64,000 nt of DNA, from NCBI GenBank assembly GCA_943788675.1, contig CALSRE010000001.1:237400-301399 (forward strand). The letters run 5' to 3'. This DNA comes from an uncultured bacterium (GTDB taxonomy: Bacteria; Fidelibacterota; Marinisomatia; Marinisomatales; Marinisomataceae). The notes below the pieces were generated by a model. That model did no database searches, was not told the DNA's origin, and saw nothing but the letters and a program-made list of their open reading frames with translations. Position numbers and translations under genes: made by a program. Of the stretch, positions 9,875-21,870 are shown piece after piece (positions within the stretch are counted from its first letter, which is position 1; each line of letters opens with the position of its first letter).

Positions 9875-12197
9875 TATTGAAGCCTTTCTCTTAAGGAGTT
9901 TTTCCAAATATTTTTCATTGAATACAATTCGGTATTAATATAATTATCAAAGATAATTTTGTTTGTACTGTTAGTTGAACCAATTTTATCAAAAGGAATA
10001 TCTTCGCATTCTAGCGCTCGTTGAAAGCTGGCAGCATTTTCTTTTTTAATCTCTACAATAAAAGATAGGTTTTCGCTAAAAAGCAATTCCTCTTGAACGG
10101 GTTTAATTGAGCACCCAATTGAATTTTTAAAACACATTTTTGAAACAGAAACCACGAGGCCTCCTAGACCAGAATAGCTACAAGACTCTATAAGGCTCTG
10201 GGCGTTTGCTTTTAAAAGAAAGTTTAAGGTTTCACTGTACCTGGAAACATCAATCTTGCCAATTTTAGTGTTTTTGACTTCCATAACATTGCAAAACAAA
10301 CTACCACCAAGGTCTGAATGTTGGGAGCCGACAAGATAAAGGATAGAGTCTTTGTGTTGAAAGCTGTTATACAACAAATCTTTTTTTGTTGCTTTACCAA
10401 AACAGCCAATCATGGGGCTTGCAGGAATGGCCTTGTCGCCGCTTTGATTATAAAAGCTTACATTTCCAGCAACTACAGGAAGATTTTTTGTATCGCCAAA
10501 CCTCAACAGATTGCACGACCTTTGAATAGCGAGACAGCTTTGAGCAAACTGCCACATTTGTTCTGGTTTTTCAGGATTTCCAAAGCAAAGACAGTCTGTA
10601 ATAGCTATGGGCGAAGCCCCCACCGATACAGTACGAGCACACGCCTCAAGCAAAGCATATTGGGCAACTAAATAAGGATCAATTTTTCCAAGAGACGGGT
10701 TGTGCGTAAGGGTTGCAGAAAAACAAACTTCTTTTATTTCTTCAGGAAATTTTTTTGAATCAAAAGGAGCTACCACCCCCGCGTTTGAATGGCCCCTTTC
10801 AAGCAAAACCCTTCCTTGAACATTTTTGTCATAAGACTCATAAACAGGTTCTCGAGAAGCAACGTTTTCGTGGCCCAAAATTTTTTGCAAAACATCGTTA
10901 TAGTTCACACTCTTTGGAAAAACGCCATTAATCGCCTGAGATTCTTTTTTCTTCATAGGTCTATCATAAACGAACCCCTCGTTTATTTTTTCAATGGGGC
11001 CGTCTACTAACTTTTTGTCTCCAGAAAGAACGGTATAGTGTTTTTCTTTAACAATTTTACCAACCACACTAGCCATAGCTCCTTCTGACACGTTAGGAAA
11101 ATCAAATTTTTCATTATAATGTTGTAAAATTTTTGGAGTCAAATCTGGAGGGCAAGACCACATGAACCGCTCTTGTGTTTCAGAGCATAAAATAATATGA
11201 CTGTCCAGCTCTGGCATGCTAGTATGTATTTTGTCTACCCACACTTCTGCGCCCAAGCCCGCAGCGTCTGCCAGCTCTATGCTTGCACAGGCAACGCCAC
11301 CAGCGCCCAAATCTTTAAAGCCAACCCTGTCCACTAAATTTTTTTCTTCTAAATATTCAAACAAAGAATATGTGGCTTTTAAAATGTGTCTTTCTAAAAA
11401 TGCGTTAGGTTCTTGCACGGCACCCTTATTTTGTTGTTCTTTTTCTTCTTCTAGCTCAAGAGAGGCAAAGCTTGCGCCACCAAAACCGCTATTGTCAGTG
11501 GGTTTTCCAATTAATATTAGGTCATAACCCACAGATTTTTTTGGAGACCTAGAGCGAAGTAAGTTCTTTTCTTTTACTACTCCCGCAGTAAGGACTGTTA
11601 CAAGGCAATTTTCATTATATTCTTCGTCAAAATATAAATCACCACATATATTTGGTATTCCTAGGGGGTTTCCATACCCAGCAATTCCAGAAACAACCCC
11701 ATCGTGAATCCATTTAGTTTTGTTTCTTTTAATGTCACCAAAACGCAAACTATCTCCTAGAGCCATTACTTCTGCTCCCATACAACAAACATCTCTTACG
11801 TTGCCACCAATTCCAGTCGCTGCGCCTTCATATGGAACAATTTGGCTTGGGTGGTTATGCGATTCGTGGCTAACCACAAGACCATACCTATCACCTTTGT
11901 TGTCAACAGCCAAAGAAACAACCCCCGCATCATCTTTGGCGCCCAAAATAACATTGGGACCATCTGTAACAAAATGCTTAATGTGATTTTTGCTGCTCTT
12001 GTATGAGCTATGCTCAGAGCCTTGGATTGAAAAAAGAACTAGTTCGGTGAGAGTTGCGGGTCTTTTCAAAAATTCAAACTGAATTTTTTTTACCTCATCA
12101 ATGCTTAGGGGAATGTTTAAAGACCTTAATTGGCTGGCTATCTCAATATCGTTACTAGAAGAAAAATCAATAGTATCCCAACTAGCAAAGACGCTCA

Positions 12198-12198
<1 letters not shown>
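9874..12198 (-). CDS. purL: FGAM synthase large subunit PurL (small-PurL type)
   Basis: 774 aa; SEHSSYKSSKNHI, VSHESHNHPSQIVPYEGAATGIGGNVRDV, DLGAGGVACASIELA. Confidence 0.96.
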
Positions 12199-13493
<1,295 letters not shown>

Positions 13494-13518
13494 TTAATGA
13501 TAAAGTGTAATTTATAGC

Positions 13519-14760
13519 GTGTCAAAGTTATACCAAAAGAATAGTTTAAAAATAATAATAATATTTGCATTATATGTTATTTGCGGGTGCGCAGCTGTTG
13601 GTTCAATACTTATTCCTCTTGAACCAATTAATCCACCAAGCGGTAAATATGGGATAGGAACACAAGTATATTTTTGGACCGATAATAATAGAAGCGAGGT
13701 TTACACTACAGACCCTAAAGACCTTAGGCAGTTAATGGTTCAAGTATGGTACCCTGCAGAAAAAAGAGAAGGATATCAATATGCTCCGCATGTAACATTT
13801 CCCGAAAAAGCAATTACAAGCATTGCTAAAACAGCTGGATTACCATCAAATTTTGGCAAACATGGAACGACATTAACTTCAAACAGTGTGTTTGGTTTAA
13901 TACCCATCCAAAATAGCCAATTCCCCTTAATACTTTTTTCGCATGGAGACGGTGGAATGTTAAATCAAAACACATCACAAATTGAAGAGCTGGTTAGTCA
14001 TGGATACATTGTAATAGCATGTAACCACACGTATAATGCAAGCGTTACCTTTGATAAAGACGGCAATATTATACCCTATAAACAAAACATAGATTGGAAT
14101 GAACAGGCGCAATACCATAAAAAGTATTATACAAATTTACTAATAAAGTATAGATATCAAGATATGGAATTTATGTTGAAGGAGCTCAAAAAAGAGAATT
14201 TACAAGGAGAAATAAAAAATCCATTTATTAATATTATTGATTTTAATAGCATTGGAGCTATGGGCCACTCAATGGGAGGAGGAACAACATATTTAAGTCT
14301 GTTAAAAAACCAAGAAATAAAAGCTGGTGTTGCATTTGATGGATGGTTTTTTGGTCTACTAGAGAATGAATTTTTAGCAAAAAACAACAAACCTTTTCTT
14401 CACATTGGACAAGAACAATTTGTAGATCAAGGCATCGATGGAGATATCAATAACTCTGTTGAAGGAAAAGAAAACTTCAAAATTTATAATAAAATAATGA
14501 ACAGTAATGAAAATAAATATGCTGCGTATATTAAAAACAGCCTGCACTATACCTATACAGATATAAAACTAATATACAATACAAGCGCACCATTTGCTTT
14601 ACCCTTAGACAGCGTAGGAAAGATTGATAAAAAAATTGTTGACTACGTAATGGATCAATCAGTTTTAAAATTTTTCAACTATGCATTAAAGAAACAAGAG
14701 ATGAGCTTCAAAGCCCTAAAAGACTTTAATGGTAAAGTAATATATCAATCACCAAATTAG
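13519..14760 (+). CDS. Secreted/lipoprotein alpha/beta hydrolase, PAF-acetylhydrolase-like
   Basis: N-terminal hydrophobic segment ending ICGC (lipobox-like); VQVWYPAEKREGY, PLILFSHGDGG, nucleophile elbow GAMGHSMGGGTT. Confidence 0.75.
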   Translation: MSKLYQKNSLKIIIIFALYVICGCAAVGSILIPLEPINPPSGKYGIGTQVYFWTDNNRSEVYTTDPKDLRQLMVQVWYPAEKREGYQYAPHVTFPEKAITSIAKTAGLPSNFGKHGTTLTSNSVFGLIPIQNSQFPLILFSHGDGGMLNQNTSQIEELVSHGYIVIACNHTYNASVTFDKDGNIIPYKQNIDWNEQAQYHKKYYTNLLIKYRYQDMEFMLKELKKENLQGEIKNPFINIIDFNSIGAMGHSMGGGTTYLSLLKNQEIKAGVAFDGWFFGLLENEFLAKNNKPFLHIGQEQFVDQGIDGDINNSVEGKENFKIYNKIMNSNENKYAAYIKNSLHYTYTDIKLIYNTSAPFALPLDSVGKIDKKIVDYVMDQSVLKFFNYALKKQEMSFKALKDFNGKVIYQSPN

Positions 14761-14912
14761 AACAACCCTTTAAAAATGATATTTATTTACATATATATAT
14801 ATGTGTGTAGATAAAAAAAAATTAAATACCAATTAAATATGAATTTTTAAAAAATAAAAAAAATAAAAAAATATTGACATACTTAGAATTAATATTCAAC
14901 TTTGTGAAAGAT

Positions 14913-14941
14913 GTGCTAATTGCGCTAAGCTATTAGTGCAC
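14913..14941 (+). promoter_or_regulatory. Imperfect inverted repeat in 5' region of the TonB receptor gene
   Basis: GTGCTAAT-tgcgctaagct-ATTAG(TG)CAC. Confidence 0.4.
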
Positions 14942-14981
14942 ACTTAAGGGTTAAGAGTAAAATAAATTATACAATGAATAG

Positions 14982-14997
14982 TGTGGAAGGTTCCACA
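14982..14997. promoter_or_regulatory. Inverted repeat TGTGGAA-GG-TTCCACA, operator-like or leader hairpin
   Basis: Perfect 7-bp arms, 48 bp upstream of the TonB receptor ATG. Confidence 0.45.
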
Positions 14998-15044
14998 ATA
15001 AAATTTATATACACTTAAATTGAGAATTAAATAAGGAGTTATAA

Positions 15045-18000
15045 ATGGTTAAATACATTAAAGCAATTTTCACTATTGTTGTTTTATCTTCAGCAATGTT
15101 TGCACAAACCGCTAACGCAAAGTTAGCCGGTGTTGTAACAAGCGCTGATGGAACACCTTTAGTTGGAGCTAACGTTTTTGTTGAAGGTTCAAATCTTGGA
15201 GCAGCAACAGATGAGTTGGGTAGATATTTCATTCTAAACGTACCTGTTGGTAATTATTCAGTTAGAGCTGAATATATTGGTTATAAATCATACGTAGAAT
15301 CAAACGTTAAGGCATCTGTTGGTTTTACCACAACTGTTGACTTCACAATGGATGTAGCATCCGTAGCTGGAGAAGAGGTTAATGTTGTGAGAGAAAGAAA
15401 GCTCGTCAACACGAACGCAACAAACACAACAAGAGTTGTTAGCAAAGAGTTAATAGATAATTTTGCTGTAAGGGGAGTTGGAAACATTGTTAATCTTCAA
15501 GCCGGTGTGGTAAATGGCTACTTCCGTGGAAGTAGAAGCGGAGACAATAAATATTTAATTGACGGTGTTCCGGTAAAAGATTTATTTGGGGGCGGTAACT
15601 TCGTTGGCCAAGTATCTCAAGAGGCTCTTCAGGAAGTGAGTGTTCAAGCAGGTGGAGCTTCATCTGAATATGGTGGTGCAAATGGTGGTGTTATCAATTT
15701 GACTACTAAATCAGGTGGAAATAACTGGAATTTTGGAGTTAATGCTATTACCGCCTTAGGAAGCGAAACCCCATCAACTAAAAAAGATAAACTTTATTCA
15801 GACGGCTATCAAACCGTAAGCATTGATGCTGGTGGACCGCTATCAGACAACCTAAGAATGTATGCTTCATATACAAATACTCAGTTTTTAGGATCTTTAT
15901 CTTCTGGTTATAGAGTAAGAGGTACGGTTACTCCTTGTGCAACTGAAGCAGAGTGTGCAGCTTTGGATAATGTGATGGCAGTCCAAGAAATTATTAGAAA
16001 TAATAACGATTTAAATGTACAATCTTCAACTTTAACACCAGATTTGAATACAACCACGTACTTAGGTTATTCAGACTACAGAAGGGTTTGGGGACCAAAA
16101 ACACACGATGATTCAGAAACAAATAGGTTCGTAGGTAACTTGGTATATTCTGCAGGATCTTTAAAGTTAAAATTAGGTGTTCAGGCATCAGAGGGTGTAA
16201 ACAGAGGATCATCTAATTCAACACAGATATATAACACTGGAAGAACTGGATCAGGATCATATAATGAAAATTCTTTTAATCTAGCATATTTAAATATTAA
16301 CTATGCGATTAATCCTCTATCATATGTTAAGGTTACTCTATCCAACCAAGCATATGAAACAGAAACATCCAACGAAAGACATGGAGATGATTTAGCATCA
16401 TATGGTGTTAGAAGTTCTGACGCAGGCGAAGGTGATATGACTACAATTAATCCATATTATTATTGGAGAAGAAATGGATTAGGAAACAATTCAGCACAGT
16501 TGGTTGGTCTTTTAGGTCAATCATCTTTTGGATATCAGTATAGCTCTTACTATAAAAGAAATACTGATACAAACACCCTAAGCGTTGATTACACAAACCA
16601 AATAGGGTACAATGAATTAAAAATGGGTGCATCTGTAGAAAATCATGAAATTTCTTTTTACAGTAACCCGAATCCAGAACGAATTACATACAACTTCAAT
16701 CTTTTAGATAAAGATGGTGATGGAACTATCTCATCTACTGAGTATAGCGATGCAAACGTTACTCCAGCAGATTGGGAGTTCTCAACACTTAAGGATAGCT
16801 ATGTAACAAATTTAGGATATGATATTTACGGAAATGAATGGAACGGTACATATAACGAAACTAATCACATGATTGCACCTGGAGAACCAGAACAAACCAG
16901 AGCATATCTTCAGAATAAGTTTGAATTAAAAGATGTTGTCGTTCAGCTTGGTTTAGCTTATGAAACATTTGACAGTGGTGCATTTGCGCCAGACTCAGAT
17001 GGTGATGGTAAAGGAGATTCAGATGGATATGATCAACTTTATTTTACAGACTTAAGACTAAATAGAGATGGTGATGAAAATGGCAACTATGCATGGAGAG
17101 CGGTACCGAAAGAAACCGACCTTCAACCAAGAATAGGTATTGCTTTCCCAATTTCTGATCGAGCAGTATTTAGAGCCAATTATGGTAAATACTGGCAGCC
17201 AGTTGAGCTGAGTAATCTATATGTATCAGATACAGAAATTTCTTCAAACTTTCTATTAGGTAACTTTACTACAACAGGTAATGCAGCATTGAAACCTGAA
17301 AGATCAACACAATATGAAATAGGTGTTGAACAGATGGTTGGTATGAATGCAGCAATTAAGCTTGAAGGTTTTTACAAAGAGAGCAAAGACTACCTTTTCT
17401 TAGAAAATAGAAACAATGCCCAAATTTCAACTCTTGGAACTGAATCTTTATCACAGTTTCAATGGGCACAATATAAAAATGGTGACTTCTTAGTTTCACA
17501 AGGTGTAACAGCTAGTTTTGAAATGAGAAGAGTAAATGGATTATTAGCTCAGATTAATTATACGCTTTCTGAATCAAGAGGTACTGGTTCTACGGGAAGT
17601 TCTAATTATTATGTATCATATTTAGAGGGTGAATATCCAAAAACACTTTCATTGCTATCCTATGACCAAACCCATACAGCAAACGCTGTAATTGATTATA
17701 GATCAGAAGCAATGACTGGTTTCACTAAGGACAGCGGATTTAATATGATAATTAAATACGGTAGTGGAACTAGATATACACCAATGCAATTGGCTTCACA
17801 GGTATTTGGTAATACAAGACCTGCAACACCAGACGGTCCACTAAACTCATCAATAGGTCCATCATACTTTAATGTTGACCTAAGAGTGGACAAGAAGGTT
17901 TATATTGGCAGCAGTAGTGTCAATATGTATGTTTCTATTGCAAACTTATTAAATACTGATCAAGAATTGGCTCATTGGAGTACATCTGGAATGGTGGACG

Positions 18001-18164
18001 ACGATGGTTGGATTGGATCAGAGTCTGGTCAAGCATGGGTATCTAATTGGTTAGGAGGCTACCCTGATGTACCAGCTGAAAATCTATACAATGACTTAAT
18101 TGGAGGTTCTGGTAGATTCGGAGCACCAAGAACAGTTAGACTTGGATTAAATTATAACTTTTAA
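15045..18164 (+). CDS. TonB-dependent outer membrane receptor with N-terminal carboxypeptidase-regulatory-like domain (SusC/RagA-like)
   Basis: Signal peptide; LAGVVTSADGTPLVGANVFVEGSNLGAATDELGRYFILNVPVGNYSVRAEYIGYKSY; plug-like YLIDGVPVKDLFGGG...EVSVQAGGASSEYGGANGGVINLTTKSG; C-terminal RTVRLGLNYNF. Confidence 0.92.
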   Translation: MVKYIKAIFTIVVLSSAMFAQTANAKLAGVVTSADGTPLVGANVFVEGSNLGAATDELGRYFILNVPVGNYSVRAEYIGYKSYVESNVKASVGFTTTVDFTMDVASVAGEEVNVVRERKLVNTNATNTTRVVSKELIDNFAVRGVGNIVNLQAGVVNGYFRGSRSGDNKYLIDGVPVKDLFGGGNFVGQVSQEALQEVSVQAGGASSEYGGANGGVINLTTKSGGNNWNFGVNAITALGSETPSTKKDKLYSDGYQTVSIDAGGPLSDNLRMYASYTNTQFLGSLSSGYRVRGTVTPCATEAECAALDNVMAVQEIIRNNNDLNVQSSTLTPDLNTTTYLGYSDYRRVWGPKTHDDSETNRFVGNLVYSAGSLKLKLGVQASEGVNRGSSNSTQIYNTGRTGSGSYNENSFNLAYLNINYAINPLSYVKVTLSNQAYETETSNERHGDDLASYGVRSSDAGEGDMTTINPYYYWRRNGLGNNSAQLVGLLGQSSFGYQYSSYYKRNTDTNTLSVDYTNQIGYNELKMGASVENHEISFYSNPNPERITYNFNLLDKDGDGTISSTEYSDANVTPADWEFSTLKDSYVTNLGYDIYGNEWNGTYNETNHMIAPGEPEQTRAYLQNKFELKDVVVQLGLAYETFDSGAFAPDSDGDGKGDSDGYDQLYFTDLRLNRDGDENGNYAWRAVPKETDLQPRIGIAFPISDRAVFRANYGKYWQPVELSNLYVSDTEISSNFLLGNFTTTGNAALKPERSTQYEIGVEQMVGMNAAIKLEGFYKESKDYLFLENRNNAQISTLGTESLSQFQWAQYKNGDFLVSQGVTASFEMRRVNGLLAQINYTLSESRGTGSTGSSNYYVSYLEGEYPKTLSLLSYDQTHTANAVIDYRSEAMTGFTKDSGFNMIIKYGSGTRYTPMQLASQVFGNTRPATPDGPLNSSIGPSYFNVDLRVDKKVYIGSSSVNMYVSIANLLNTDQELAHWSTSGMVDDDGWIGSESGQAWVSNWLGGYPDVPAENLYNDLIGGSGRFGAPRTVRLGLNYNF

Positions 18165-18182
18165 TGTAACGGAGAATATGTA

Positions 18183-21100
18183 ATGAACTATTTAAAAAAT
18201 GTCTTATACATAACGTTAGCTATTATACTGCTATCGCCAACCACTGTTGACGCAAAAGAGAAAAAAAACAGTGCAGGCAGATATGTAGGATTTTCCACAA
18301 TGCCAACAGACTATGAGGAATTCAACGTAAATCGTTGGACCATAGATACGGCAAATGATGGAAGAATAATGGTTAACAATGTTAGAGGAATCGGTGGTGA
18401 ATGGGCTAACTCAGGAGTATTCCTGGTTTATGCACAATCATGGTGGTTTGCTGGGCTAGATGCCGAGGGTGAACTAAGAGTTGTAGCTAATGAATTCTCT
18501 TCAGATATGGAAGTAGGTCCATATGGTGGAGATTCTAATGCAGCTTCCACAAGAACTTATAATGTTAGTAAAGCTATGTTAGCTGACCCGATATTATATG
18601 ATGATTTCCAGGAGTGGCCAGTCGATCAGGGTGCACCATGGGTGGACGTTGATGGAGACGGCAATTATTCTCCATTACCAAATGGTCCAGATCACCCCGA
18701 ATTTGTTGGTGATCAGGTAATTTGGTCAATACAAAATGATGCAGTGCCAACTAGAAAAAGTATTTCTGGTGGTTTCCCAACAAATGTTGAAGTTAGAACA
18801 ACAATGTTTGGCTTTGATCGCCCAGATGCATTTGGTGATATTGTTTTCATGAAGCATGCAATGACAAATATGACAGATGAAGCTATTACAGACGCATATT
18901 TTGGAGTTTGGGTTGACCCAGACAACGGAAAATACGATGCTGACCTTATTGGCGTAGATCCTGCATTATCTCTAGGGTATTGTTACAACGACGGTGTTGA
19001 CCCTGAATGGGCTTCAACTGAATATGGTCCAGGACCAGCTGTTGGATATGACTTTTTCCAAGGTCCAGCTGTACCTTGTACTCAAGCTGAAATAAGCGGA
19101 GGTACTTGCCCTGGAGCTAAACAATTCGGAGAAACTATTGCAGGCATGAAAAACCTCGGTTTATCAGGATATAACTTATTTATTAATGGTGATGTAGTTT
19201 TCGGTGACCCGGGTAATCCAGACGAATTTTATTTTGGTCTTCAAGGATTAAGAACTGACGGTGCACAATTAGAAGAACAAATTACTGGTGAAACTTGTAC
19301 TCCAGAATCAGTAGCAGACGGAACTTGTAACAACCCTTATGTCAATTGTGAAGGTGTTGCTGCCGGTGGAACATGTTATTCAAACTTTTCATTTTGGGGA
19401 GACCCATCTGTACCCGCTGATATTGACGGGGACGGTACAGTAACATCCGCAGAGCTCGCCTTAAATCCAGTAGATGGATATGTTAGAGAACCAGATGATA
19501 GAAGATTTCTTCAATCAACAGGTCCTTTCACTCTTGAAGCAGGAGCGACTCAAGAAATTGTATATGGTGCTTTAGCTGCTTACTCAACCGAGTCTTCAAT
19601 TGCTTCTATTGAAGTTTTGAAGCAAGTTGACCAATTAGCTCAGTTAGCATATGATATTAATTTTGCATTACCAAACTCACCACCTTCACCAGTTGTAACA
19701 GCAATGGTGGACAAGGCAACTGTAAAACTATATTGGGATGCTGCTGCAGTTTCATACGAAGCTGAAAGTTTAGTGGACCTTGATGCTAACGGGGATGCAA
19801 CAAAGTTTAAATTTGAAGGATATAAAGTTTACCAATATTCAAACCCAACAGGTGCTGGAGCTAAAGTAGTTGCAACGCTTGACAAAGATAATGGTATCAC
19901 TGAAATAGTTGACACTATTTTTGATCCAAATTATGGTACGAATATTGACGTTGCAGTAGCTGATGGTACTGATTCAGGTGTTTCTACTGAATTTACAGTA
20001 ACACAGGATTACATCAATACATCTAGCTTATTAGCAAATAGAGAATATTATTTTGGTGTATCTGCATATGGTTATAATGCGCTCGGTATTCCGAAAATGT
20101 TAGAAAGTTCCCCATCAATGGTATCTTTCAGACCTTCTGAAAACTTATCAGTTGATATGACCGATGCATTAGCAACGCCTGTAACCTATGAAAAAGAAGG
20201 ATTAGGTGATGGTACAATTACTGTACAGGTTGTTGATCCAACAAAGATTACAGGAGATGACTATAAAGTTACATTTGATGATCAATTAGATGGTGAAGAT
20301 TTAGTTAACTGGACATTAACCAATGTTACAACAGGTGAAGTGTTAATTCAAAACAACACCATTCAAGACGGCGTAGATCTTAAAGACATGTCCGTAGTTG
20401 GTTTAGAAGCAGGAGGTATTACTGAAGGATTTAGATTAATTGTAAGTGGTCCTGCTCCTGGTCACAACAATATGAAAGAAATTTCATCAAGTGATGTTGA
20501 TAATTATTCAACTGCTGCTATGAGAGACCCTAATGTTTCATACGGTGTTTTAGGAAACACCTATACAGCAGGTGGATCTCTAACAGCAACAAAAGGTATT
20601 TTAGAAAATAGAATAGGATACCCAGACGGTGGTTCAAATCAACCATCAGCAAGCGGTAATTATTTTGATGATCACCTTTGGGATTATGATGTTTATGACT
20701 ATCAAGGAACAGATGATGTGGTGTTTGACTTTTCTACACCTTCCGTTGCCCATGAATGGCCATATGCTAATAGTACTACAAGAGCAACTGTTACTACAGT
20801 GCCGTTTAGCGCTTACAGATTTACAGTTGATGGAAGAAAGGAACAGCTGTGGGTCACTTTTGAAGACTTAGATGGTGATAATGAGTGGTCACATATTGAC
20901 TATGAATTATGGACTAAATCATACGGATCATATCCAGGTTTCAGAGAGGGTATGACTTCAGAGGAAAGACAAGCCATAGAAGAAGCAATAGGTAGAGGTG
21001 GTGCAGCACTCTGTACTCCTGACATTGATGATCCAACTGATCCCAATTATATTCCATGTTGGTACACAACTCAAGCAGAGAGAGGACAAAACGGTCCATC

Positions 21101-21848
21101 ATATAATAACCTTGGTTATGAACCAATATATATTATGGCACACCAGGGAACTCCATATGACCCATCACTGGAGTCTACTTATTTAACTGAGTATGACATT
21201 TTCTATAATGGTGGTTGCGAACACTATCATGGAATATGGTATGGTCCCGGTAGCTGTGCTATGGATATTTCAAACCTAACTGCACCAACCGCAGGAGGAA
21301 CAAACACTGCTAATTATGGAACATATTTCTCAGGATTAATCTATACAACGTACTTTTCATCAGCAGTAGGCGATGGACTTAGTCCATTACCAACAGCAGC
21401 AGGTTCTGCTCAATACGGTTTTGCTGATGCAGGTGCTTTCGTTATGACAAACAATAAGCCAAATTCTGCGGCGGTTGAATTTACATTCTCAACTGAAGGA
21501 AATATGGCAGGTTATAAGGAATATACAAATGAAATGATCACTGTATGGCCTAATCCATACTATGGAGCAAACGTTGAAGAAACCGGTCCATACGATCAAA
21601 GAGTATATTTCAGTAATCTTCCAGCTGAAGGTCAGACAACTGTAAGAATATATGCAGTTGACGGAACTTTAGTCAGATTATTAGAACATAACGACACGGG
21701 ATCTCAACACTTAACATGGGATTTAAATAACGAGTTTGGACTCCCAGTTTCAAGTGGTATGTATTTCGCACATATCGATGCTAAAGACACTGAAAAAGTG
21801 ATGAAGCTTGCGATTGTTCAACCAGAAATGCGTATAGACACATATTAA
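18183..21848 (+). CDS. Large secreted protein with FlgD-like/T9SS type A C-terminal sorting domain
   Basis: 1221 aa, signal peptide; C-terminus VWPNPYYGANVEETGPYDQRVYFSNLPAEGQTTVRIYAVDGTLVRLLEHND...LTWDLNNEFGLPVSSGMYFAHIDAKDTEKVMKLAIVQ. Confidence 0.8.
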   Translation: MNYLKNVLYITLAIILLSPTTVDAKEKKNSAGRYVGFSTMPTDYEEFNVNRWTIDTANDGRIMVNNVRGIGGEWANSGVFLVYAQSWWFAGLDAEGELRVVANEFSSDMEVGPYGGDSNAASTRTYNVSKAMLADPILYDDFQEWPVDQGAPWVDVDGDGNYSPLPNGPDHPEFVGDQVIWSIQNDAVPTRKSISGGFPTNVEVRTTMFGFDRPDAFGDIVFMKHAMTNMTDEAITDAYFGVWVDPDNGKYDADLIGVDPALSLGYCYNDGVDPEWASTEYGPGPAVGYDFFQGPAVPCTQAEISGGTCPGAKQFGETIAGMKNLGLSGYNLFINGDVVFGDPGNPDEFYFGLQGLRTDGAQLEEQITGETCTPESVADGTCNNPYVNCEGVAAGGTCYSNFSFWGDPSVPADIDGDGTVTSAELALNPVDGYVREPDDRRFLQSTGPFTLEAGATQEIVYGALAAYSTESSIASIEVLKQVDQLAQLAYDINFALPNSPPSPVVTAMVDKATVKLYWDAAAVSYEAESLVDLDANGDATKFKFEGYKVYQYSNPTGAGAKVVATLDKDNGITEIVDTIFDPNYGTNIDVAVADGTDSGVSTEFTVTQDYINTSSLLANREYYFGVSAYGYNALGIPKMLESSPSMVSFRPSENLSVDMTDALATPVTYEKEGLGDGTITVQVVDPTKITGDDYKVTFDDQLDGEDLVNWTLTNVTTGEVLIQNNTIQDGVDLKDMSVVGLEAGGITEGFRLIVSGPAPGHNNMKEISSSDVDNYSTAAMRDPNVSYGVLGNTYTAGGSLTATKGILENRIGYPDGGSNQPSASGNYFDDHLWDYDVYDYQGTDDVVFDFSTPSVAHEWPYANSTTRATVTTVPFSAYRFTVDGRKEQLWVTFEDLDGDNEWSHIDYELWTKSYGSYPGFREGMTSEERQAIEEAIGRGGAALCTPDIDDPTDPNYIPCWYTTQAERGQNGPSYNNLGYEPIYIMAHQGTPYDPSLESTYLTEYDIFYNGGCEHYHGIWYGPGSCAMDISNLTAPTAGGTNTANYGTYFSGLIYTTYFSSAVGDGLSPLPTAAGSAQYGFADAGAFVMTNNKPNSAAVEFTFSTEGNMAGYKEYTNEMITVWPNPYYGANVEETGPYDQRVYFSNLPAEGQTTVRIYAVDGTLVRLLEHNDTGSQHLTWDLNNEFGLPVSSGMYFAHIDAKDTEKVMKLAIVQPEMRIDTY

Positions 21849-21870
21849 ACTATAAAAGGAATTGATAATT

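Noticed and set aside
9875-9907. Track's upstream start for PurM (MEKLLKRKASI)
   Set aside because: Homology begins at MKKKITYKDAGVD (9874), which forms a TAATG junction with purL.
14789-14804. ACATATATATATATGT palindrome after the PAF-AH-like gene
   Set aside because: Low-complexity AT repeat with no adjacent T-run; too weak to call a terminator or binding site.
14875-14910. Possible Bacteroidetes-type promoter (TTG ... CAACTTTG) upstream of the TonB receptor
   Set aside because: Only a partial match to TAnnTTTG in an AT-rich region; the one convincing promoter here (31332) is sigma70-like.
20633-20647. tRNA T-loop-like GGTTCAAATCAACCA
   Set aside because: Lies within the in-frame 1221 aa CDS with no cloverleaf around it.
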